Positions 1-5,882 of a stretch of DNA of 9,745 bases are shown here, in pieces. Within the stretch, counting starts at the first letter, position 1. Each line of letters starts with the position of its first letter. The position numbers were made by a program, and so were the translations under genes. The notes beneath the pieces are model-generated. The model made no database searches and was not told where the DNA came from. It was given only the letters and a program-made list of their open reading frames with translations. This DNA comes from an uncultured Acidimicrobium sp. GTDB lineage: Bacteria; Actinomycetota; Acidimicrobiia; Acidimicrobiales; Ilumatobacteraceae. Location: NCBI GenBank assembly GCA_903850275.1, contig CAINLH010000047.1, positions 1-9,745 of the forward strand, written 5' to 3'.

Positions 1-1035
1 ACAACGGTTGACCAGTCGGATTGGGGCGTCATCGATTCGGCTTTAGTCGATGCGCTGACATCTATGGGTATTTCCCGCAACGATCACCTTTCGTCGGACT
101 CGCGAACAGAAGAAGCAGTGGGTGCTGCGTCATTGCTATTTGATGGAACGCAACGAAGCTCGACAAACCTCGCGTACATGGATAATGCAAGAGGTCGACC
201 AAATTTGACAGTCCGTGGAAATTGCGAAGTCGATTCAATCGTGATGAGTGGTTCTCGGGCTGTGGGCGTGAAGTTGAGCGATGGATCCGTCATTGACGCA
301 TCGGGGGTCGTGTTGTGCGCAGGCGCAATTCATTCGCCCGCCGTATTGCTGCGCAGCGATATTCGCAGGAGGGGTATCGGAAAGGGCCTGAAGGATCATC
401 CCGCAGTTGCGTTTTCTTTGCAATTGCGTGAAGCGGCAAAGTATCGGTTTGCGATTTCAACTATTTCTCGGTTGTCCTCGACGATTGGCTCAAGCGACAT
501 TCATGTACTTCCGATGAACGCTGTTTCCACCAGCGACACTAAGAGCGGCGCACTGCTTGCAGCGGTGATGGAAGTGACGTCCACTGGTTCTGTAAGGCTC
601 GGCAGCAATGGACAACTCGAAGTTAATTTCTCTTTGCTATCGACGGAGCACGATAGGCAAGTGATGCGTGATGCAGTTGCATACGCATTGCAAGCCCTAG
701 AACAAAAAGCGTTAGCGGATGTTGTGAGCGCCACATATTGTGACAACCTTGGAACACGATGTGATTGGCTTGCCGCAGCCACGAATGATCAACTGGATAA
801 TTGGATGGAGCGAAACGTGGGCGTCTATGCACACGCAGGTTGCTCGCTTCGGATGGGTTCAATAGATGATGAGAATGCAGTTGTTGACACCGATGGTGCA
901 GTCATCGGATATGAGGCGTTATGGGTTTGCGACGCTTCAATTTTCCCTGATTTGCCTCGCGCCAATCCGCAACTTGCAGTAACGATGGTTGCGGAGCGGA
1001 TTGCCCCGCGCATTGCCGGATGGCTGGGTTTGTAG
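1..1035 (+). CDS. GMC-family FAD-dependent oxidoreductase, 5'-truncated by the window edge
   Basis: The frame is open from base 1, so the gene starts upstream; the ATG at 64 is internal. 344 residues are visible. GMC enzymes are flavoproteins that oxidise alcohols, sugars or sterols. The N-terminal dinucleotide-binding GxGxxG motif lies outside the window. Visible family marks are the FAD-domain stretch VVLCAGAIHSPAVLL (near bases 307-351), then GIGKGLKDHP, matching the usual 'GVGxNLxDHP', and the C-terminal domain with HAGCSLRMG (catalytic His codon at 832-834) and RANPQLAVTM, whose Asn is the second active-site residue. The segment between the 'SPxxLL' and 'GxGxxLxDH' motifs is shorter than usual, lacking most of the 'SGIGP' loop. 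Substrate unknown. A mycofactocin-linked MftG-type role is possible, but no mycofactocin gene is visible. The stop codon abuts that of convergent glpK. Confidence 0.88.
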   Translation, partial: TTVDQSDWGVIDSALVDALTSMGISRNDHLSSDSRTEEAVGAASLLFDGTQRSSTNLAYMDNARGRPNLTVRGNCEVDSIVMSGSRAVGVKLSDGSVIDASGVVLCAGAIHSPAVLLRSDIRRRGIGKGLKDHPAVAFSLQLREAAKYRFAISTISRLSSTIGSSDIHVLPMNAVSTSDTKSGALLAAVMEVTSTGSVRLGSNGQLEVNFSLLSTEHDRQVMRDAVAYALQALEQKALADVVSATYCDNLGTRCDWLAAATNDQLDNWMERNVGVYAHAGCSLRMGSIDDENAVVDTDGAVIGYEALWVCDASIFPDLPRANPQLAVTMVAERIAPRIAGWLGL

Positions 1036-2514
1036 CTAAGCCCAATTGAGCGAACGCTCAACCGCCCGGCGCCATTGCTGATACCTGGCATTCTCGCCAC
1101 CATTCGGCTCTGGGTGAAACGTGCGCTCAAGATGCCAAGCGGCGGAGACGTCCTCCAGCGATGGCCAGACTCCCTCGGCTAGCCCGGCAAGGAATGCAGC
1201 ACCCATTGCCGTTGTCTCAAGCTCTTGAGGGCGCAAGACATCAACCCCTAACAAGTCGGCCTGCATCTGAAGCATGAAATCCATTACCGCAGCACCGCCA
1301 TCCACACGCATGTCGCGCACTGTTACTGCTGCAGCGCTTGCCATCGCATCGACTACATCGCGAGTTTGAAACGTGATCGACTCGACGACGGCTCGCGCGA
1401 TGTGAGCTCGTGTGGTGCCGCGAGTGATACCAAGAATTGTTCCGCGAGCATTTGGATCCCACCAAGGGCTACCTAACCCGGTAAATGCAGGCACCACTAC
1501 GACGCCACCCGAGTCGTCCACGCTTTGAGCGAGTGGCCCGACTTCGTGTGCGTGCTGAATGATTTGTAGGCCGTCTCGCAACCACTGAATGGCTGAACCC
1601 GTCACAAAGATCGCGCCTTCTAGGGCGTAAGTGGGTGAACCATTACCTAAGTCCCAAGCAACGGTCGTCAGCATCCCATCCGCTGGTTGTGGGCAAGTGT
1701 TGCCAACATTCATCAGCACAAAACTTCCTGTGCCGTATGTGTTCTTGCTGCTTCCTTTTTGGAAGCAGGCTTGGCCGAAGAGGGCGGCCTGTTGATCGCC
1801 CGCAATTCCCGAAATAGGTATGCCCTTAGGGATGCCCGAGTGATGCGCAGTGAGCGCACATCTGCCACTCGACGGGACAACAGTCGGTAGCGCTTGCATC
1901 GGTACATTGAAGAGAGCGCACAGTTCTTTGCTCCAGCACATGTTCTTGATATCGAAGAGCATGGTTCTGCTTGCATTGGTTGCATCGGTGACGAAGGCTG
2001 AACCCTTAGTGAGATTCCAAATAATCCACGAGTCGATCGTGCCTACAGCAAGGTGATTATCGATTTGCAGGTTGCCATGTTCGATCATCCACTCAATCTT
2101 TGACGCAGAGAAATATGGGTCAAGAACTAAGCCAGTAGTGGCTCGAACCAGGGGGAGCGATGGCTCAAGTTCTTGACATCGCTGGGCAGTTCGCCGATCC
2201 TGCCAAACAATTGCCTGACCAAATGGTCTGCCAGTTTGTTTATCCCAGGCAACAATTGTTTCTCGTTGATTGGTAATCCCAATTGCTGTGATTGGCTGGT
2301 CGATCTTCTTAATGACTTCTGTCAAGGTTGCATGAACCGCGTTCCAAATTTCGTTTGCATCGTGTTCGACCCAACCAGGTTGGGGAAAGTACTGAGGAAA
2401 TTCTTGATAACTGGAGATAGAGGCGCGCCCATCGGTAAACACGGCTCGAGCACGTACGCCTGTTGTGCCGGCGTCAATCGCGATGACAACAGGTGATTGT
2501 CTAGCTGGCGCCAT
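1036..2514 (-). CDS. glpK: Glycerol kinase (FGGY family)
   Basis: Phosphorylates glycerol with ATP to sn-glycerol 3-phosphate in the cytoplasm, feeding glycolysis and phospholipid synthesis. At 492 residues it is close to full family length. The N-terminal phosphate-binding motif IAIDAGTTGVRA is at residues 11-22. Glycerol-contacting positions are present: NQRET (R84, E85), the W of VWQDRRT (W104), DPYFSASK (Y134), and the catalytic Asp in GIAGDQQAALFGQ (D240). YGTGSF (260-265) and the C-terminal FGGY segment DGGAAVMDFMLQMQADLL (405-422) are also intact. The ATG is the first start after an in-frame TAA and sits 9 nt behind the small lipoprotein gene, so glpK probably ends the MtrAB operon. 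A -10-like hexamer 6 nt before the ATG may add a leaderless transcript. No glpF or glpD is in view, which is unusual for catabolic glycerol kinases. Confidence 0.95.
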   Translation of the reverse strand: MAPARQSPVVIAIDAGTTGVRARAVFTDGRASISSYQEFPQYFPQPGWVEHDANEIWNAVHATLTEVIKKIDQPITAIGITNQRETIVAWDKQTGRPFGQAIVWQDRRTAQRCQELEPSLPLVRATTGLVLDPYFSASKIEWMIEHGNLQIDNHLAVGTIDSWIIWNLTKGSAFVTDATNASRTMLFDIKNMCWSKELCALFNVPMQALPTVVPSSGRCALTAHHSGIPKGIPISGIAGDQQAALFGQACFQKGSSKNTYGTGSFVLMNVGNTCPQPADGMLTTVAWDLGNGSPTYALEGAIFVTGSAIQWLRDGLQIIQHAHEVGPLAQSVDDSGGVVVVPAFTGLGSPWWDPNARGTILGITRGTTRAHIARAVVESITFQTRDVVDAMASAAAVTVRDMRVDGGAAVMDFMLQMQADLLGVDVLRPQELETTAMGAAFLAGLAEGVWPSLEDVSAAWHLERTFHPEPNGGENARYQQWRRAVERSLNWA

Positions 2515-2520
2515 GCCTTG

Positions 2521-2526
2521 ATATTA
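2521..2526 (-). promoter_or_regulatory. Possible -10 element for leaderless glpK mRNA
   Basis: On the minus strand this reads TAATAT, a good -10 hexamer, followed by six bases (CAAGGC) and the glpK ATG. A start site 6-7 nt downstream of a -10 falls on the A of the ATG, as in actinobacterial leaderless mRNAs. It overlaps the TAA stop of the small lipoprotein gene. No convincing -35 is seen at 16-18 nt spacing, and AAGG one base from the ATG is too close to serve as a Shine-Dalgarno site. Confidence 0.35.
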
Positions 2527-2655
2527 CGGCTGGGAATTCAGTTGGTCTTGTCTGGAGGGGTCGATCGGCCTTGGTGCGCGGTCATTTGAGATACCGCAAG
2601 AATTCAATATCAGGGCAAGAGCCGAAACTACGAGGATGTAGCAGCCGCGCTTCAT
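2524..2655 (-). CDS. Small lipoprotein (43 aa) in the lpqB position, probable truncated LpqB
   Basis: It begins MKRGC, has a hydrophobic core YILVVSALALIL (residues 6-17) and a lipobox LNSC with the lipidation Cys at 20. Only 24 residues remain from that Cys (CGISNDRAPRPI..., rich in Pro, Gln, Asp), ending at TAA. The ATG overlaps the sensor-kinase TGA as ATGA, and GAGG (2663-2666) lies 7 nt upstream, one of the few good Shine-Dalgarno sites here. In actinobacteria the gene after mtrB is normally lpqB, encoding a lipoprotein of several hundred residues. The mature start here (C-G-I-x(5)-A-P-R-x-I) resembles LpqB-type N-termini as I recall them (for example ...APQAI...). It is therefore either a truncated lpqB or a genuine microprotein. 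No LpqB body remains, because glpK starts 9 nt on, in the same frame. Start, coupling and lipobox are seen directly; LpqB kinship is inferred. Confidence 0.72.
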   Translation of the reverse strand: MKRGCYILVVSALALILNSCGISNDRAPRPIDPSRQDQLNSQP

Positions 2656-4127
2656 GCTGGCGCCTCAATACCGATCTCTACGATAAAGCGAGCACCCACG
2701 ATGCCATCTTGCCGATTCTCCGCCCAGATTCTGCCGCCATGCAGGGTGATGTGTTCTAGTGCGAGCGCCAAGCCAAGACCGGCACCTTCTTGGCCGGAAC
2801 GTTTTCCGGCTGCTGCACCTCTCGAGAATCGCTCGAAGATCTTTTCGGCCTCGCCATCGATCAGTCCCTCACCGTTGTCTTCAACAATGATCCAGATGTT
2901 CCCAATCGGCTCATCTTCCTCGGCAAATTGAACATGAACGGTTGGACGTCCACCGCTGTGGATTCTGGCATTGTCGATAAGGTTCGCAAGTACACGCGCG
3001 AGGCGTCGTTTATCGCCACGTATAACAACCGACTCCACATCGGCCGTAACTCGCACTTCGGTTTTTGGCATGCTGCTCACTGAGATTGCTTGGCGAACAA
3101 ACTCGTGCGCAACAAGTGGTTCCTTCACTAGCCGAACTGCGCCCGCATCAAAACGCGAAATCTCGAGCAGGTCTTCCACAAGGCCTTGGAACCTAGAAAC
3201 GTCACCAACCAACAAGTCGAGCGCGGCTTGTGATCTTTCCGAGAGTTCGTCACGTCGTGACTCCATCACTTGTACAGAGGCCGCAAGTGTCATGAGTGGG
3301 GATCGCAGCTCGTGGCTGACATCGGATGTGAACCTTGCGTCGCGCTCCACACGTTGTTGCATTGCTGAAACCATGTCGTTAAACGCAGCAGTCAACACTT
3401 GCAAGTCCGGATCGTCCGTTGGCTCAAGTCGAGTGTCAAGACTTCCGTCGGCGATTGCACGTGCGGCCTGTGCCGCATTAGCAAGTGGTCTGACCGCACG
3501 TCGTGAAGCGAATAGCCCGAGGCCAAAACCAACCATGATGGTGATGAACGCCGAGAAGAACAGCGCGATTTGCACACTTCGCAACGCCTCACGCACTTCT
3601 CTTAGGTTGTCTAGCTCGAAGTACGTAGCGTTTATGCGCTCCAGTCGGATGCCAACTATGAGTGCCTGCCCGTTGCGCACTGAAGTAGTCATAATCGCAG
3701 CCTTGCGCTGGCTCACCACCTGGTCCTTCAATATGGGCGGGATCGCCGATTCGGTGAACATCTGGCTGGTACCAGTCCACTTCCCATCCATGTATAACAA
3801 TCGGTGCGAATCGCCAACTTGGTTGAGCGCTATTTCGATCGCTGTGCGGTCGGCCAACAAGTCGTTCTGAACGCGCCGGGCGTTTGCGAACGCCAGATTT
3901 ATCTCAGCTTTTTCACGTTGTTGCATCAGGCTGGACCGAGTGAAGCTATAGGTAGTTGTTGCGAGAACTCCAGCAAGGATCATCGAACCAACTCCGAAGA
4001 TGATCAATATTCGATTTCGAAGCCCGATTCGTTTTGGCCTTACTCGTTTGGCAACAGTGCGGATGATGCGACGAGCTCTCGTCAGTCGGTATCGCGCCTT
4101 GGACTCGTCGAGAAGGGGATCAATCAC
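2652..4127 (-). CDS. mtrB: MtrB-like membrane sensor histidine kinase
   Basis: 491 residues; autophosphorylates and passes phosphate to the upstream regulator. Order: a short basic cytoplasmic tail (1-36), TM1 about 38-58, an extracytoplasmic segment of about 125 residues, TM2 about 186-207, HAMP about 208-260, dimerisation/phosphoacceptor domain with FTSDVSHELRSPL (phosphoacceptor H272), then the ATPase domain with N-box NLIDNA (382-387), G1 VEDNGEGL (415-422), F-box FERFSR (431-436) and G2 GAGLGLALA (448-456). All catalytic boxes are intact. It starts with GTG, overlapping the regulator's stop as GTGA (4 nt), so translation is likely coupled. The H-box resembles MtrB (SDVSHELRTPL), and gene order supports the assignment. 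It lacks much of an MtrB-length C-terminal tail, and its 3' end overlaps the small lipoprotein gene. Confidence 0.9.
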   Translation of the reverse strand: MIDPLLDESKARYRLTRARRIIRTVAKRVRPKRIGLRNRILIIFGVGSMILAGVLATTTYSFTRSSLMQQREKAEINLAFANARRVQNDLLADRTAIEIALNQVGDSHRLLYMDGKWTGTSQMFTESAIPPILKDQVVSQRKAAIMTTSVRNGQALIVGIRLERINATYFELDNLREVREALRSVQIALFFSAFITIMVGFGLGLFASRRAVRPLANAAQAARAIADGSLDTRLEPTDDPDLQVLTAAFNDMVSAMQQRVERDARFTSDVSHELRSPLMTLAASVQVMESRRDELSERSQAALDLLVGDVSRFQGLVEDLLEISRFDAGAVRLVKEPLVAHEFVRQAISVSSMPKTEVRVTADVESVVIRGDKRRLARVLANLIDNARIHSGGRPTVHVQFAEEDEPIGNIWIIVEDNGEGLIDGEAEKIFERFSRGAAAGKRSGQEGAGLGLALALEHITLHGGRIWAENRQDGIVGARFIVEIGIEAPA

Positions 4128-4813
4128 GATTGCAGGCGATAACCAAGCCCTCGCACGGTTACAACGTGAGTTGGGTTGGCGGGATCAACTTCAATTTTCA
4201 TACGCAAGCGACGAATATGCACATCGACTAGTCGACCATCACCGAAATATCCGTAGCCCCAAACTTTGTCTAGTAACAACTCACGGCTGAAGACGCCACC
4301 TGGGTCGTGTGCTAGTTCGCACAACAGGCGAAATTCGGTCTTGGTGAGAACTACTTCGTTGTGATCGAGCAGAACTTTTCCTTCGTCGGGAATAATCTCC
4401 AAATTTCCAAATTGAAGTTTTGCATGACCAGTTGCCGACGGCTTGGCCCTTCGAAGGAGGGCTCTGATTCGAGCAGCGAGTTCTTTGGGTGCAAATGGTT
4501 TCGTGAGGTAGTCGTCCGCGCCAGCCTCGAGGCCTGCGACGACATCATGTGTGTCGGCGCGTGCGGTAACCATGACGACAGGAACATCGCTCAGTTTGCG
4601 AATGTTTCGACACAATTCAAAGCCATCGATTCCGGGAAGCATGATGTCGATGAGAACGACATCGGTTGTTGTCCGTTGGAAGACTTCGATAGCTTCTTCG
4701 CCGCTGGATGCTTCGTGAACTGTCCAGCCTTCATCTTCAAGGGCCAACTTGACAGATGCTCGAATTCGCTCGTCGTCTTCGACGGTTAAAACGCTGATCC
4801 CCACAGACATCAT
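4124..4813 (-). CDS. mtrA: MtrA-like OmpR/PhoB-family response regulator
   Basis: 229 residues: receiver domain about 6-122 and winged-helix DNA-binding domain about 131-229. Receiver residues are all present: acidic pocket E12/D13/D14, phosphoacceptor D56 in VVLIDIMLPGIDGF, T83 in MVTARADT, and K105 in DDYLTKPFAPKEL. The effector domain carries the OmpR-type pattern LTKTEFRLL, VFSRELLLDKVWGY and VDVHIRRLRMKIE, ending VTVRGLGYRL. The DTHDVVAGLEAGADDY and KPFAPKELAARIRA stretches and the C-terminus are strongly MtrA-like. MtrA controls cell-envelope, division and osmotic-stress genes in actinobacteria. There are two adjacent ATG codons; I used the first. It lies 2 nt after the phosphatase stop with no clear Shine-Dalgarno, suggesting co-transcription and coupling. 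A general PhoB/RegX-like regulator is the alternative, but the linked MtrB-like kinase and the lipoprotein favour MtrA. Confidence 0.92.
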   Translation of the reverse strand: MMSVGISVLTVEDDERIRASVKLALEDEGWTVHEASSGEEAIEVFQRTTTDVVLIDIMLPGIDGFELCRNIRKLSDVPVVMVTARADTHDVVAGLEAGADDYLTKPFAPKELAARIRALLRRAKPSATGHAKLQFGNLEIIPDEGKVLLDHNEVVLTKTEFRLLCELAHDPGGVFSRELLLDKVWGYGYFGDGRLVDVHIRRLRMKIEVDPANPTHVVTVRGLGYRLQS

Positions 4814-4815
4814 TG

Positions 4816-5616
4816 TTACTCGTTATCTGAGCTGGCTGCGGTGATGAGCGCCGAGAGAGGCCGAAATATTCCTGGCGGGCTGACGAGCAGTTCTGCTGGA
4901 CGAACGGGCCCACCAGAGAAGTCTCCCGAAAGGCAACCTGCCTCGCGGGCAATCAGTTCGCCTGCTGCAATGTCCCACGGAAACAGATTTTCTTCGAAGT
5001 AGGCGTCCAATCTGCCGCAGGCGACAAAACAAAGGTCGATAGATGCCGCGCCAAATCTGCGAATGTCTCGAATGTCATGAATCATTCGTGAGACGCGCTG
5101 GGCTTGTATGGTGCGAGCACCAGCCGAATAGCTGAAACCTGTGCACACCAGTGCTTGTGAGATGTCTTCGATGGCGTTGCAATGAATTGTCTGGTCATTC
5201 AGAAACGCGCCACCGCCACGCGTTGCGGTAAACATTTCATCAAGCGCCGGAATGTAAACGACTCCCGCTAGTGGGCCGTCTTTGTCGGCGGCACCGATGG
5301 ACACCGCCCAGTTGGGTAGGGCGTAGAGGAAGTTGGTCGTTCCATCGATCGGGTCGATGAACCACGTGATGTCTGATTCGCCAGAGTGCGCAGCGCCCTC
5401 TTCTCCTACTACCGAGTCGAGCGGCCGCAATGTGCGAAGTCCGTCAAAGATCATTGCCTCTGACGCGCGATCGAACTCGGTAACCATGTCGGTCCCGGTC
5501 GATTTTGTTTGAACGTTGTGGAGCCCAGCTTTTCTCCCTGCTAAAGCCATATCTCCTGCGGCACGTGCCAACTGTTTGGCAACGGCAAGTGCTTCGTTGG
5601 CCGAGGTTGGCGTCAT
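4816..5616 (-). CDS. Inositol monophosphatase family phosphatase (SuhB/HisN/ImpA type)
   Basis: 266 residues from the ATG that overlaps the preceding stop (ATGA). A longer in-frame version from 5802 would run through the upstream gene and its extra 62 residues look non-coding. Metal-dependent phosphatase motifs are complete: KSTGTDMVTEFD (38-49), VGEEG (E72/E73), WFIDPIDGTTNF (metal ligands D88, D91; T93), and WDIAAGELIAREAG (D215). Family members hydrolyse myo-inositol 1-phosphate; actinobacterial relatives also act as histidinol-phosphate phosphatase (HisN) or on other sugar phosphates. No his or inositol-synthesis gene is adjacent, so the substrate cannot be fixed. It is second in the operon, 2 nt before mtrA. 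Length and motifs are normal. Confidence 0.9.
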   Translation of the reverse strand: MTPTSANEALAVAKQLARAAGDMALAGRKAGLHNVQTKSTGTDMVTEFDRASEAMIFDGLRTLRPLDSVVGEEGAAHSGESDITWFIDPIDGTTNFLYALPNWAVSIGAADKDGPLAGVVYIPALDEMFTATRGGGAFLNDQTIHCNAIEDISQALVCTGFSYSAGARTIQAQRVSRMIHDIRDIRRFGAASIDLCFVACGRLDAYFEENLFPWDIAAGELIAREAGCLSGDFSGGPVRPAELLVSPPGIFRPLSALITAASSDNE

Positions 5617-5882
5617 TTGTCGGAAATTTCTCGCCACTCGCCAACGGCTCGAAGTACGAGCACTGCAACAATGCTCATTCCGATGGCGCCCGATAACGAA
5701 CCAATCAATAAACCAAATCCGGTACCCACTTGACAGGATCCGGAGCACTGCACGCTGACTAGTGAGTAACCAATTGCTCCGCCTGTGAGGCCGGCAATAC
5801 AAATTGCAGCAAATGCAATGGCGCGCGCAAGAGGGGATGGAAGTGCGGAAAGTTGGCGATCTTGCGAGCCGGGGTTTGACAC
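5613..5882 (-). CDS. Small two-helix membrane protein of unknown function
   Basis: 89 residues from the GTG at 5880-5882. A longer in-frame version to 6035 was rejected because it would overlap dinB and its added residues are His/Asn-rich without membrane character. A polar N-terminus precedes helix 1 (about 19-43), then a loop QCSGSCQVGTG with two cysteines (C46, C50), helix 2 (about 53-78), and a short tail GEWREISDK. The Cys pair could form a disulfide or bind a ligand if the loop faces outward. I recall similar small proteins ending '...VLVLRAxGEWR' beside actinobacterial inositol-phosphatase genes, but cannot name a family. It heads the six-gene operon, its stop overlaps the phosphatase ATG by 4 nt, and its start codon touches that of divergent dinB. 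Confidence 0.72.
   Translation of the reverse strand: MSNPGSQDRQLSALPSPLARAIAFAAICIAGLTGGAIGYSLVSVQCSGSCQVGTGFGLLIGSLSGAIGMSIVAVLVLRAVGEWREISDK

Noticed and set aside
1036..2523. Frameshifted remainder of lpqB downstream of the small lipoprotein
   Set aside because: Glycerol kinase begins 9 nt after the stop and is intact over its full length, leaving no room for further lpqB sequence.
2971..3870. 299-residue plus-strand ORF
   Set aside because: It is antisense to the intact sensor kinase gene, Ser/Arg/Thr-rich without domain character, and fully explained as a shadow frame.
4361..4789. 142-residue plus-strand ORF
   Set aside because: Antisense to the intact response regulator; Cys/Phe/Asp-rich mirror-frame composition and no recognisable domain.
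5617..5802. N-terminal extension of the inositol phosphatase
   Set aside because: The extra 62 residues overlap the small membrane protein gene and look non-coding. The ATG at 5616 with its ATGA overlap fits the family N-terminus.
5876..5881. Perfect TTGACA as the dinB -35 box
   Set aside because: No proper -10 lies 16-18 nt downstream; only CACCGT at 18 nt, which would start transcription after both plausible dinB start codons.
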